Below, one piece after another: positions 24,881-37,399 of a DNA stretch of 64,000 bases (its first letter is position 1; each line of letters starts with the position of its first letter). The stretch is from Pteria penguin (taxonomy: Eukaryota > Mollusca > Bivalvia > Pterioida > Pteriidae), in the NCBI GenBank assembly GCA_035048485.1, contig CM068581.1:63899393-63963392 (forward strand), given 5' to 3'. Below the pieces are notes generated by a model. That model made no database searches. It was not told the origin of the DNA and worked only from the letters and a program-made list of their open reading frames with translations. The position numbers and the translations under genes were made by a program.

Positions 24881-26460
24881 AGACGACTTCATTTTTAACA
24901 CGCCTTCAACATGGTGTAAATTTAAAGTTTGTCCCTTGTGGACAACCCCCCCCCCCCAAAAAAAAAACAAAACAAAAACAAAAACAAAAAATAAACAAAA
25001 CAAAACAAAAGAAATTCCATTTTATTAGATCGAAATTGATATAAAAAAAATCTGAATTCTGGCGTCTAACCGTCGTTGTTTTACATTTCTTACTTTAAGA
25101 TCAGTTTTGGTTTTAATAAGAAATAAATTAGAATACACTGGATGAATTCTACTTACAAGGCTACATAACACAGCTTTATTAGCATGTAGAGATGACATAC
25201 TGGATCAAAATTTATTGACCAACATACAACCCTACTTCAAAGAACCTGGAAACTGAGATGTCTTATGAAATAGAAATAGTTGCAATGTACCCAAATTATG
25301 ACATCTGCGATTAAAACAACAACATCATTGTTTATCAGGTATGGTTTCCTGTACGAAAATAAAAGACTTTCAACTTACGAAGCTTATAAACTCATGCAAG
25401 TATTAATAACACATGCCGCGGTATCTTCCGAAAAAAGAAACCAAAACTACTAACAAAAAGAACGTGAAAAACGTCGTAAGGGTGTATTGCACTATTGGTA
25501 TTTTCAAATCATGTCTCTTTACTGTAACGAAAGGCAAAAAAAAGTATATTAACATTTGCAGAGCATTTAATTACTTAATTGACCTACATTTCGAGTATGA
25601 TCTCCTGGATCACATTCATGGTATGCCAAGACAGACGTTGTCAAACATTTAAGCCAGTCTGTCTTGTAGTATGTATGTATGACTTAAACACCCCATTACA
25701 ATGCATATAGGTTCATATAATTCAGGTTGACTATGACACTGCGTCAGGTTTCAATCTACGTCATTCATACATGTCCTTAATGAAATAAATACCAGGAGTT
25801 CTTGCGAGTGCTTGAAAGCTGTGTCCCATTATCTGATATATATTCGTAATATTTCCTTTATATAGTATGAAATACACAGGGTGTAAGGTTCCATAACTGC
25901 TGCGGCGATGTCACTTCTTATTCTTGTTTGAATGAAATTCAAGTTGTTAAGATATCATGTTTATACAACATAGACGACACTGGCCGTCTCGCATTATAAC
26001 TTCGAGGTTCTTAAGATTTATTAATTCACGGATAGATGAATTATGCAGCAGTATAATGTAATAGAATGATTTATTTCTGAAAAGCACGCCACATAATAGC
26101 TTTTTTCCCTTGTTATAGCGGATCGAATTCGATCACATTCATTATCATTTTTAAATGGAATAAAACCTATATATTGTGTCATTTGCAACGAGTTTTGCAT
26201 CTTCCCATAGACTACAGAATGAAATACATATGAATGGAAGGACATCAATACCCGTCGGTATTTACATTTTTCTGATTTTGCTGTCAGCGATCAAGTATAA
26301 GATAGAAACTGTATGTTTCATATTCATTGATCATCAGTCGTCGTTACTGGTGTTTAGTAAAGAATTCTCCTTATACCGCCTTCCCCTCCTATAACAAACG
26401 TCCCCTTTTCTGTAAAGACATCTATTCATTTTTTTTTATTATTATAAGAATACTTAATAC
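24881..26460. other. Non-coding stretch, no gene seen
   Basis: Contains a C9/A-rich tract with (CAAAA)n near 24947-25010. The rest is AT-rich. Open frames are short and without recognisable domains. Confidence 0.4.
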
Positions 26461-26469
26461 TTTTAGCCA

Positions 26470-26660
26470 GGTAAAAAAATTTGTGGATCGGGAAATTCCG
26501 TCCGTCTGCCTGTCCGTCAACATTTTGGTGAAGTTTCTGGTTAAAGCAAAATATATTTTACCGGATTTTAAAGTAATTCAGGTCAATGGCTGGGCGATGT
26601 TCGTCCGTCTATCTGTCTGTCAACATTTTGGTTAAGTTTGTGGTTGAAGCAAAATCTATT
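26470..26660 (+). repeat. Two-copy tandem repeat (GTCCGTCTGCCTGTCCGTCA)
   Basis: The block GTCCGTCT..CTGTCCGTCAACATTTTGG followed by TGAAGTTTCTGGTTAAAGCA is repeated about 105 bp later with small changes. Confidence 0.7.
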
Positions 26661-27227
26661 ATCTTGTTTACCAAAATATTAAACATACAGAAAAGAGATT
26701 AAGATTTTCAGAATGAAACCCTTCTAAATCAATTTGCTGCATTTAGTTTACTGAATTATGCAGTCGCTCTGGAGAAGAAGTTTGTCAAAGGAGGAAACCT
26801 TCTGTTGCCTACGTCGCTCCGCTCTTGATTCACTCCTAGACAGATTTCCCCGATAAACGGTGATAACTATAAATATTAGAACAAATATGGCTTATAATTT
26901 TGAGCACAACATACGCATTTCGACACTTCGTCTCTTTAGTGATGATCATGGCCGAATGAAAGGAATTCTAATAATACAGTCGAACTTCGATATTTGGAAT
27001 TGCTCGGGACCTACGAAATCACTTCGAGTTTCGGTAGGTTCGAGTTTTGGAAGTTGTGGTAATTCGCGGGAAATTAGAACGGGAAAGATCGAACATTATT
27101 ACCTACGTAAATTTTGTACTACTAAAAATAGCATAAAGACGATATTAATATTCTCAATATATTTAATTTGAATGTATATCATGTACAATATCATCGATGT
27201 ATTTAATAAAACTATATGTAATAAATA

Positions 27228-27500
27228 TAAGCCGGCGTGGCCTAGTGGTATCGCATCGGACTCCTGATCGGGAGGCCGGGGTTCGAGTCCCGCTCTGGTC
27301 ATGCCGGTGTCATGTCTTTCGGACGAGACAGTAAAAACCGAGGCCCCGTGTCGTGGTATGCATGGCACGTTAAAGATCCCTCACTGCTTCGGGTGGGTCC
27401 GTTGAAAAGGTCAAAATTTGTATGCCCTGCATCAGGCAGATGCCGTCACGATATACGTGAAATATTCGTGGTGTGACGTAAAACAAAAATCAATCAATCA
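27228..27500 (+). mobile_element. tRNA-derived SINE (S1)
   Basis: The head GCCGGCGTGGCCTAGTGG contains a box-A-like sequence, and GGTTCGAGTCC at about 27280 is a near-perfect box B. A body with CGTTAAAGATCCCTCACTGC follows, then a 3' tail GTGACGTAAAACA with (CAAT)n-type end. The T-stem beyond three base pairs is mismatched, so it is not a working tRNA. The tail is shared with SINEs at 37.0 and 46.1 kb. Confidence 0.85.
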
Positions 27501-27594
27501 TGTAATATATAATGCATAACATGGAGATCTGCCCTTATAAAGCCATTCTATCGGCTTTGACAGTGTTCAACGATGTCGGGGGCTTAGTTCATTA

Positions 27595-27638
27595 TCTTCT
27601 TCTTCTTCTTCTTCTTCTTCTTCTTCTTCTTCTTCTTC
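27595..27638 (+). repeat. (TTC)n microsatellite
   Basis: About 14 TTC units inside the Tigger-like element. Confidence 0.95.
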
Positions 27639-28389
27639 CAATACGAAGTGTACTAAAAAGTTGAGCGTTATACTTCATGGATCTTAGATGAAGTTACTGT
27701 TCAACATTTACAGCTTGCATAATTCAAGACGATTTTCACCATTAGCAGTTTTTAATAACCTTCTTTCGGCAGTTCAAATTAAAATAAATCATCTCTAGAT
27801 AATACCGATGATACACTGATTGTTTAATTACTAATATGGATGAAACTCGTAATATACGATCCCACACGTTGATCCGTCAAGCATGGACGCACACAAACGC
27901 TGCGTAAACAAGCCAATTGCTTTCTATCCTGTTATTTGCTTCGAGTTTCCAATGATAAAATGCTTCGAGTTTTCGAAAGTGAAATTAAGTACAAATTTGT
28001 CATTGGGAATTGAAAATTACTTCGAGTTTTCGGGGGTATTCGAGTTTTAGAAGTTTGAGTTTGAGAAGGCAAATAACGTTAAAATATTCGATATGTTCCC
28101 GGGACCGTCGGGTGGCTTCCAGTTTCCGAGGTTCGAGTTATCGAAGTTCGACTGTATATAAAAATTTGAAGAGCAGATTTCAAACTAAAGTGCCCGAAAA
28201 AGAGAGGCAAAAAAAAAAAAAAAAAAAAAAAAAATCTAAGGACAGATCTATGCATAAGGGAGATACTCCTTAGTGATTTACAAAATTTCATGACTGAAAA
28301 TTTTGACTTAGGAAGGTCATTTGATACGATTATTGTCAATCAGTTGGTGTATGGTTAACAAGTTTATAATACTACATAATACGTATACG

Positions 28390-29650
28390 TTACATATTAC
28401 ATCTTTAATTAGGCATATGTTTGGCACTATACCCAATACACTTCCTTATTTATCTTTCTAGAAACTCTTGAACTCTACCGACGTTTAGCAATATTAATGC
28501 TTGCACCAGTAAGGGAAAACGTTTATATTTTTCAACAATGACATCCAACACTCGTTATTTTATCAACCTTTCTGATATTTCATATTATGATGTATATATA
28601 ACTAATATATATCATACAAGAAGTAGTAAACTTCGTATGATGTTACGCTCAATGCACAACAACATAGTAATACTCGGAGCAAAAGGGTTTATGCCAATAT
28701 TCCCTGCACTACAGGAGTACGAATAAATATTCGTGCAGGCACCATTGTCTTAAAATCTACCCGCATCACGTCCTTACCTGTGGAGAACGATAAGTATATG
28801 TTTCATAAAACTGTTTTATATAAGATAAATTCTGAAAGGTTAAATGGGTCCTGTCTGAAATAATCTACAGTTACTTTTATAATATTGATTTTCAGAACAT
28901 AAATATACCTTTTTCACTATTACAGTGGGACTGACATTTGGTTAACACATTCACCCTTCCGTGCCTCGAAAAACAACTTGACATTCACACGATTTTTAAT
29001 TGTTCTGATCATGACATCATAAACAAATCTGGTATTAATCGGAATTCTCAAGGACCTCAGATTACATCATCACGATAAAAAAAGCGTTTTAATGAAGGGT
29101 GGATGAAAAATGTATCACCTTAAGTGACGTCATAATAAAAAATTGATTGTCTCTGACGTCATTTTGCGGGAACAGTTTTGGTTAAGCCAGCCAGAACATA
29201 TGTACGGCTGTAATAGTGAAAAGGTTCATTGAAAATCTACAGATACAATATTAAAGAAAAAAATATACTATCTGAAACACCACTCGGAGAATAGTAATGT
29301 GCCTACCTTGGAAATGTTACACCTTATGCATAACCATACAGATAAAGGTGTTATTCATATAATGTTTTAAAGAATAAATGGAGTATAATGAATGATAAAT
29401 TAAGAACCAAACTATAGCCCCTCGGGAAAAAAGAAAAGGAAAAGAAAAGAATGAAAATTTACACGATCTGCAACACCACTCAAAGAATAGTAATGTACTT
29501 ACCTTGGAGATGTTACACCTTATGCATAACCATATAGGTAAATGTGTTATTTAAATAGTGCGTTAAAGAATAAATGGAGCAAAACGGATGATAAAGTATG
29601 AACCCCCCCCCCCCAAAGAAAAGAAAAAAAAAGACCAAAAAAAAAAAAAA
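28390..29650 (+). repeat. Dispersed repeat R4, copy 1, with internal ~190-bp dimer
   Basis: Reverse-complement match to about 35100-36075. Blocks include CGACGTTTAGCAATATTAAT, CTTCGTATGATGTTACGCTC, TCTCTGACGTCATTTTGCGG and ACCTTGGAAATGTTACACC. The last block is present twice (about 29300 and 29500), showing a tandem unit of roughly 190 bp. No coding homology. Confidence 0.65.
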
Positions 29651-30814
29651 TTGCATCCACAAAGTTTTATCGTGTATAATTCTTATCTATAAGGAATGTT
29701 TCGAGTTCGTCTGGTAGGCCATAAAAGCTCTATTTTTACAGACTCACGTCATACGACAGTCTGATCTCCTCACACACTAAACAACTACCTCGATTGTGAC
29801 TCGAATGCATCTATTACGAACGCCAGTTAGGCGACTACACTGTTTCTATAACAAATAAAAGTAAAGCTAATATCTTTTTGAGGTGTGCATTGTATCTAAT
29901 TTTTCACTGCGTTACAAGGTTTCAATTACGACCGAATAATAAGGTATCGATTTCACTCATAAAACACTCATGCTTTACATCCGAGGTCGCTGTGCAGAGT
30001 GCGAGACACCCGAGGAGTTCCGATTGCATGATAAACAAGTTATATCCTCGCTTACTTCCTTTTGAATTAGCAAGTGCTAGGGGTTTTTTCCCCATTTCCG
30101 CTTGTAACGAAAACCCCCAATACCAGAAAACAATGGCTAACTTTATTTACCTTTCCACGGTTCGTAAAAGAATGTGACGATTTTCAATTGTTCTATTTAT
30201 GGTGTCATAAACAAATGAGTTATTTGTCAGACCTCAAAAGACGTTATCACAATAAAACATTGCGTTTTGTGTAAGGGTGAATTGAGACGAGAGAATGATG
30301 CTTCTCGCTCGTTACCACAGACTGTGTTCACGCTATTTAATTCATAGTAAGCCAATAGAGGAGGTTTATATTTCATTCTTTTCATGTACAACAATTTCAC
30401 AGGATCTTTTTATTCATCCCGTGACAAAGACCGCTGTAGACAGTACCTTGATGATGATATAATTTTTATGCAGTGAAAATGAGAAGCGCAAAATAGTTTT
30501 AAAGTGCCACACAATCATTAGAATTAATTTTGTATTTAAACATCCGTGATATTTTAAGGGAATTTCTACTAAAAATGTAGAACTAAGGAGCAAAATAAAC
30601 TAAACAAAAGGAAACTTATGCATATACCTGTAAATAATTATCCTAGAATGTTATTTATTTCTAATATACTTGATAAATGTAGCATGTTTGGTATAGTTAA
30701 TTTTCTCACGTGTTAAACAAAAACTATACAGATATTTAGTAAAGCTCTCATTTACAAGTGCCATAGATATATTTATCACTGTTAAAGTAATGTATTTCTT
30801 CATGAAATACATTA
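29651..30814. other. Non-coding stretch
   Basis: No gene recognised. A segment at 30170-30290 (CAATTGTTCTATTTATGGTG..) resembles 28990-29110 and is probably another R4-type scrap. Confidence 0.35.
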
Positions 30815-30990
30815 TTATTCATAAATTTTTAAATGTGTGTCTTTTGATTGTATTGCATTTGTAGTGCGTGGGAAGTAGGGCGTGGGAAGTAAACCGGTTA
30901 ACCACACCAATTGAATGACGTTTGTTCCTTCAATTGACCGTCCTTGATGATTTGTGTCATACAGCTTCTCTTTTCTCTTATACTTTAGAT
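30815..30990 (+). mobile_element. Penelope-like 3' tail scrap
   Basis: Carries AAATGTGTGTCTTTTGATTG, GGTTAACCACACCAATTGAA and GATTTGTGTCATACAGCTT in the same order as the full copies, shortened internally. Confidence 0.7.
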
Positions 30991-31399
30991 GGCAAGCGTA
31001 ATAAAATAATTCATGCATCTACAACGTTTTCGTATTGAATAACATTCTTTTAAGATGTATTTCTTTTTCTCGCCTTTCCCTTGGCATTTTCCAAGCGCAT
31101 GCTCCTCTCCAGATGAAATACAATAACTCAAATATCTTCATACAACAGTCAGACTCCTTAATCCCTATGGCCATTATTTCTTTCATACAATACAACGCAA
31201 AATCTGAATAATAAATATTAAAACAGATATACGTGTATATATAAAAGCTGAGCTCTGATTATTAAAGCATGGTGTCGAAATAAAACTTTTTGGGGAACGG
31301 AAATTGCCTAAAATAGATCTGGCAATCTCCATTCCCAACTAAATATAAACTATAGAGATATGGTGACGTACGTATGGTCAACCAACCGATTGACCAGAT

Positions 31400-31500
31400 A
31401 TCCATGTACATCGCTGTTATTGGGGGTATATAAGGAAATATCGGTGTGCATACACCATGACAGACAGTAGACTCGATAGAATAATCGAGATACGAAATCG
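31400..31500 (+). promoter_or_regulatory. Possible core promoter (TATATAAG) of unknown element
   Basis: GGGGGTATATAAGGAAATAT with TATATAAG at 31427-31434 is a strong TATA box, followed about 30 bp later by GTGCATACACCATGACAGAC. It could be an LTR remnant or a host promoter. No gene is recognised downstream. Confidence 0.25.
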
Positions 31501-32699
31501 CTGATAGAGGATATGTTTCATGAATTAATTGATAAATCTTACATAATTCAAACGAATATGTTTCACAGTGTAAATGTATAATAACGAAGAACAGAAATCC
31601 AATTTAGTCATAATGTTCCATATTTGTAGAAAGCTGATAAATCTTTCGTTTACATTCCTATCAAATATTCCCATATTCCAGATAAATTTAACTTTACAGG
31701 ACATTTTCATAATAAATGTATTACACTAAAACAAAGAAATGAAGGATTAATGAGACAGTATGAGTAAATTTATTACTTACACATTTTGTCTTTTGTCCTG
31801 TATGTCAATCAAACTATAACAGTATTATTCCCATTCTCATCTCATTCAATACACGATGTTTCATTTCCGGTCTTTAAAAGGAGTGTTCGATAAAACAAAG
31901 CAAAATAATCATGTATCACTAAATCTGAATTAAAATAATTCATACACGTGTATGGCAAAAAAATTGCATTTGTTTATTTAAATATTTTGAAGTTTATCAA
32001 TAAATAAAAGACACTATAAATGGAAGTAGACGTGGCAAATGTCTAAAATGTATTGTAGTTCGACAGTCAATTTTGCCAATGCAACAGAGAAAAAGAGGTA
32101 CTAATCATCATCATATCATGCGTTGATCTTTATATACATTTATATTTTTGTTTAAATTGATTATAATGTAAAGGGAATTAAGATCCTATTGTCTATGAGT
32201 GTGCATCTATAAAATCTTCAATTGTTTTTATGCAGATCTTACTGAATATATATATTTTTATTGCATTTATTCGTTCAGAAACAATATTTATCTGGAGATG
32301 ATTTTAAAAGATATATAAAATGCATATCGTAAATCCTTTATTACTGTAGCATGCAACTCTAAATTTCTCAATTTATACACACACGCACAAATTAAAACGT
32401 GATTGGTAAAATAGTATAAATTTGCGGTCTAGAACAATAATAAAAAATATACAAATGAAAAAAAAAACAGACTGTGGAAGAATTAACTTAACTTTATGTA
32501 CTACTCAAAATTTCATAATGTTCATTGTAATCTGAAACTTTATTTTTAGGTTAACGCTGTACCGCTAAGAATATATTAAGTTTTATTTGTTTTGCTTATT
32601 TGATAAAATCAATTTAGTAGTCATCGGAATTGAATTATTGAACTAGGACATGTAACACATGTACGGATATCTAACCAAAAAGTAAGAAAATGATTTATA

Positions 32700-33215
32700 A
32701 TGCTGGTGTATATGCCAGGAGTCCTGCCATTCGTGTGACGAATAATCACGTCAGAAATCAACTACGTTAGGTCCAAGACCATATGCAATGGAGACATCAC
32801 AATTAAACCCCAGTTCTGTTTATTGCTTACTCAAGAGTTTATCTAGATTTCACAGAGTGTACAGAAGTCCAAATAAACGCTTTGCACCTGCTTGAATCTC
32901 GGAGCACGACAGTTAGGGTAGAGGGTCTGTCATGGAAATGACAATGTGTCAACGGGAAAAGTAGTGACCTTCATATTGTTGATAACGGTACCTAAATAAC
33001 AGAAAGGTATTTCACGAGATTCTTGTACTACCACGGTACAGGATGAAGTGGGTCCTGACTTTATTTTAATTCAGGATAATCCTCATCCACACACGGATAG
33101 CCGCACTAACCAATACTTTGCACGTGAAATAATTGAGCGCTTACCTAGTCCTCCCAGATGCCGGAACCTCAGTTCAATTGAAGATATCTAGGACATGATT
33201 TAGAGGGTCATAATG
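32700..33215 (+). pseudogene. Tc1/mariner transposase remnant, copy 1
   Basis: The plus frame, with stops, reads RSPAIRVTNNHVRNQL, then TPVLFIAYSRVYLDF, VRVEGLSWK and VGPDFILIQDNPHPHT, then SSIEDI. This follows the usual Tc1 order (TDESRF, GGSVMVWGG, QDNARPH, NPIEHVWD). The first catalytic Asp of the TDES motif is lost (IAYS). The second (QDN) remains. Tc1 enzymes cut and paste at TA. The N-terminal DNA-binding half is absent. Confidence 0.75.
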
Positions 33216-33557
33216 AAAAAGCACTTTTACAAATTCCGTCTACTTACGAATTTTCAGGCTTTCTCGCTTAGATTTACAGTCATGCCCTAAGTTCAATAAT
33301 TCAACTTAAATGACTAATCGATTTGATCAAGTACACAGTACAAATAAAACTTAATATATCATAAATTGTTCAGTGTTAACATAAACAATAAAAATCTAGA
33401 TCACAAAAATGGCCCTTATCAAATACACAAGCAGTATCTAAAGTAAAATCTTTCAATGTATCCGATCATTTGCTCAATATATATCTTATTATTGTTCATC
33501 ACCTTAGAGTAGTTCAAATGCACCAATCATTATAATCATCTTTTTCTTTTCTTTCTT

Positions 33558-33560
<3 letters not shown>

Positions 33561-33598
<38 letters not shown>
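33561..33598 (+). repeat. Poly-T tract
   Basis: 38 T following a TTTC-rich lead. The matching tract in copy 2 (56537-56597) is longer. Confidence 0.95.
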
Positions 33599-33600
<2 letters not shown>

Positions 33601-33769
33601 CAAAAAGCCCTGTGTAAATTTTAAAATTCACAGTTGCACGCTAAAATAATAAAGAATATACAATATGCATTTTGAGCATGAACACATATGGGCATATACT
33701 AGCATACACAATATAAAGATGTAAAGGTATTAACGTACGACACCTCATTTACATGCATCTAGGCCATGA

Positions 33770-33860
33770 ACATTACTGAATTCATCAGATTGATGCCTGC
33801 ATCAGATATGTGAAGTGATCTGCCTTTGACGTAAAACAATAACAAATCTATCAATCTGAT
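33770..33860 (+). mobile_element. SINE 3' tail fragment
   Basis: GATGCCTGCATCAGATATG and CTTTGACGTAAAACAATAAC match the tail of the tRNA-SINEs. The head is missing. Its duplicate is at 56770-56860. Confidence 0.5.
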
Positions 33861-34568
33861 ATTCTTAAACAAGATAATTTCATTCTCGCTGCTTTAATAT
33901 TTTTTCAAAGATAAAAAAGCAGTTAAACTAATACTTTTGTATAAAGTTTATAATAAGCGTCAATTTAAATCAGCCCGTCACTATCTGGTAGTCTATGTTA
34001 ACTTTCCGCTGCATCATTGTTGCTAAATAAATGAAAGGATCTGATATATGACCTCATATGTTGATCTGTATTTAACTAACAATATATATTTTAGGATGAA
34101 GAAATGCAATACTTTAAGTGGAATAAATATACCTATGGCACTTGTAAATCAAAACTTGTTTTATTAAACATCTTCATTGGTTTTATACGTATAAGAAAAT
34201 GGACAATATTACACTTGCTACATTTTTCATGTATACTCGAAATAAATAACATTTTAGGGTAAATTAATTTTTAGATGTATGCTCTAGTTTAGCTTGAAAT
34301 TTTCAGATACTAGTAGTAAAATGCAATAACATTGCCTGTTGGGTCTTTACATTCATGACACGTTTCGATTGATCGATGATATAGATGGGATGCGAAAATG
34401 TGTATATGGTGTACATTAACTTGCTTCTTCAGTTCTCAACATATTAACAGGAAGTTGCCTTTGAAAATCAGGGATGTTTAAATACAAAATATACTTACAA
34501 CATTCTTATGATTGTTCGGCAGTTGACACCTATTGCTCCTCAATTTCACTTCATTAAAATTTGCAATA

Positions 34569-34607
34569 TAATCATCATGATCATCATGCTTATCATCATC
34601 ATCGTCG

Positions 34608-34662
<55 letters not shown>
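34569..34662 (+). repeat. (TCA)n microsatellite
   Basis: Interrupted then pure TCA/ATC repeat. In copy 2 of the duplication the corresponding site is interrupted by the 57585-62157 insertion. Confidence 0.9.
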
Positions 34663-34664
<2 letters not shown>

Positions 34665-35099
34665 AGGTATTGTCTATAAAGGACAGTTTATCAAATAAAT
34701 TGTCAAAAGGGGGCTGGGGTTGAATTTTATGACGTGATACATAGAATAATTGGAAATTGCCTGAATGTCACGTGCTTTTACTACCCGTAAAACGGTAAAT
34801 AAATTTATATCTTTCTCCTTTTGGGTTATTTTTTTCATTCGAGAATGAAAAAATATTGTATTTCATCCAGGTAACTACATGTATAGTGACTAGACTCCTT
34901 GGTATAATACACCCATTAGCTGCGCTTTAATATGTGGTAATTGACTTATGTATTTTCTTTGCGATGTTGCTAATTAAGAGAACCTTCCTATCATGTGACT
35001 AGAGAGTGTAAAACAAAGTTTTCATGGCGTTTCCCACAGTCTCGACAAAGTTTTAATAGATCCAATGTATAAATAATCCAAGGAGCAAACTGCATGAAC

Positions 35100-35100
35100 A

Positions 35101-35131
<31 letters not shown>

Positions 35132-36075
35132 GGTATAGGGTTCTAATTTTATCATTCGTTGTGCTCCGTTTATTGCTTAAAACATTATGTATATATAACA
35201 TTATTCGCTTGGTTATGCAGGAGGTGTAACATCTGCAAGGTAGGTACTTTATTATTCTTCGAGTAGTGTTGAAGATTATTGTTCATTTTCAATGAACCCT
35301 TTCACTTTTACTGTAGTACAGATGTTTTGTATTTCAAAATCATAACTGTACACGCAAAATGACGTCAGAAACCTCAAAAAAATTACGGGATACATTACCA
35401 TTGCCAAGCAAACCGCAGCACCGCAGAATAGTGGAAATGTTCTATTCATGTTTTGAAAAGCAATATTCTAAAAGTAACTGTATATAAAACAGCCAGTCTT
35501 TAAAGGCCATTTTAGCTATTAGATTTTCTTTTATACAACTGTGTTGCGAAACTTATAGCTGTCGTACTCCACACGTAAGAATTTTATGCATGTAGGATTT
35601 ATGACCATGGTGCCTGCAAAACAAATATTGACATTTTTAAGACACGAATGTTATTGATGACTTCCAACTACGTATACGAGGGATTCTAACATAAACCCCT
35701 TTGTTTAGTATATTAATTCGTTTCAAAAAAAAAAAGAGGAGTTACTGGCTCAGTAATGTGGCAGAAGTCACCATGGAGCTATACAATAATAAAAACCCAT
35801 GTTGTGTATTGTGCATAACATCATACGAAAATTGCTACTTTTTGTATAATATACATATCAGTTTTGTATGCATTAGATATTCGGTAAGATGAAATTCTAT
35901 GCAATAGCTAGTGTTGGGTGTCATTATTGAACAAGATTAATGTTTTCCCTACTGATGCAAGCATCAACATCGCTAAACGTCGAAATTTGAAATTCAAGTG
36001 TTTCCAGAAAGGTATAAAAAAGTGTGTGTTTGACCAAAAAAAAAAAAAACTTGGCATGTTTGATATATACTTATT
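35100..36075 (-). repeat. Dispersed repeat R4, copy 2 (minus)
   Basis: Reverse complement of 28390-29650. It includes GAAACCTCAAAAAAATTACG-side sequence, a poly-T run (35103-35132) and the CGACGTTTAGCGATGTTGAT end on minus. A scrap of a Penelope-like tail (GAGGAGTTACTGGCTCAGTA, 35740-35790) lies inside. Confidence 0.6.
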
Positions 36076-37009
36076 TCGTTTATATTTTGTATTTTTGTCA
36101 CCTAGCAAGTCTGATGAACAAAAGAATAGTAATAATAAAATCACCAGTCAAAACGGTCATTCTGTTATCACAATCGTGCATAATACGCTGTTTATCGGTC
36201 AGATCCGTCAAAGGGTGGATGCAGTTCGGAGCGAAGTAGGCTCCGGAAGGGGCGTCGGGCTTTCTCCTACTAATACCATTTCATACTGCTAAAATCAGTA
36301 TCATTGGTACCTGTTAATTAGAGATAAGAATGATCCCAGTTTTAAATACGAATGATCCCAATACGTGCGCGTATCTCGGAAGTCCCGTATTACTGGTATC
36401 GACATTCTCAGTACAAAATGGTATCGGTACGAAAAATCCAGACGACCCTTAATGAATCAATCGTTATACCAGTGGAATTCAACTGCTCTAAATTTGTATT
36501 GTTTTGATCGGTATGCACACCGTTGTTTGGAAATAAATAATTTCCACAATGAGAAACAACAATGACTTTTAGGCAGTTGTCAAAGCTAATTAACCACTGT
36601 TTGCCACACAATATATAATGCGATATAGCTAGGGTAATATATGTTGTATAAAATGATATCTAAACCCACTTTTTTTTTCTTTCGGTCGATATTGCCGCCG
36701 GTGTTATTCAGAACTGCATAATTTTACAGGGTTCAAAAGTTAAAAATCACTTAGTTTCTTACAGAAAATCATATATGATAGCTGTATTGATTTAATCGCA
36801 GATGTCATATAATGTGGGAACATTATAAAAACGAATTTCATTCATTGAAATATAGATGCAGACTTCAGATTCAGAATGGTTGTATTGTGTTAGTTCCCTA
36901 CCGATAAAACCAGATCTGACAATAGGTTCCATCTCCGTAAATCTGTCTGTCCAGTTTGTAATTACTATTTCTCTTAATGCAAACAACATATTTCTAATTA
37001 TGGCTTTTT

Positions 37010-37296
37010 GATTTATTGCTTCTTCTTTAACGTAACGTAACGATTATAGATTATTTCAAGTATGTGATGACGGCATCACTATAATGCATTGCATAGAAAT
37101 ATGTACCCTTTGCATGAGACACAGCCAAAATGTAAGGAATCTTTTACGTGCAGCATCTACGTAGTGACAGGAATTTCACCGTCTCGTCCTAAAAACAACA
37201 CGACACCGGTGTGTCCACTGCGGAAGTCGAACCCGGGACCTCTCGATCACCAGTCGAGCACATCATCCGCTGGGCTACAGGGTTTCTTATTTCTGA
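37010..37296 (-). mobile_element. tRNA-derived SINE (S2), copy in duplication 1
   Basis: Minus strand: box-A-like TAGCCCAGCGG, box B GGTTCGACTTCC near 37232, then a body with GGACGAGACGGTGAAATTCC and GATGCTGCACGTAAAAGATT, and an end GTAACGTTACGTTAAAG.. The duplicate is at 63490-63790. Confidence 0.8.
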
Positions 37297-37399
37297 CTGA
37301 TTAGTGTTTATTGTGTACGATTAATTCACGTATGGATGCTTATGTGCCGTTAAAAATGTTGACTCCCTTTTAATATACATAAAACAATGTAATGTTTTT

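Larger units (their letters stand above)
26977..28154. mobile_element. Tc1/mariner-Tigger-like non-autonomous element with TA target duplication
   Basis: CAGTCGAACTTCGATA at 26977-26992 is mirrored by TATCGAAGTTCGACTG at 28139-28154, and TA flanks both ends. The CAGTCgAAC.TCG style of the ends is typical of pogo/Tigger elements. Subterminal TTCGAG motifs (CTTCGAGTTTTCG and similar) recur on both sides. The 1178-bp body has no transposase. It contains a tRNA-SINE and a (TTC)n run. Confidence 0.75.
26899..28285 (-). repeat. R1 repeat split by a TA-flanked DNA element
   Basis: The R1 3' half (GCGCATTTCGACA-like, about 26899-26976) and 5' half (28155-28285, ATTTGAAGAGCAG.. to AAGGAGTATCTCCC reversed) are separated by 26977-28154. 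Removing that insert and one TA restores the continuity seen in the copy at 18940-19165. Confidence 0.75.
32317..37380 (+). repeat. Direct segmental duplication, copy 1
   Basis: Aligns with 54667-64000 in the same orientation, starting at AAAATGCATATCGTA. It contains a Tc1 remnant, a poly-T tract, a (TCA)n tract, part of R4 and a tRNA-SINE. Relative to copy 2 it keeps 34832-35850 and lacks the R1 insertions and the 4.57-kb insert. The right limit is uncertain because copy 2 runs off the window. Confidence 0.85.

Noticed and set aside
27228..27300. Functional tRNA gene
   Set aside because: Box A and B are good, but the T-stem has two mismatches and the sequence continues into a SINE body and tail.
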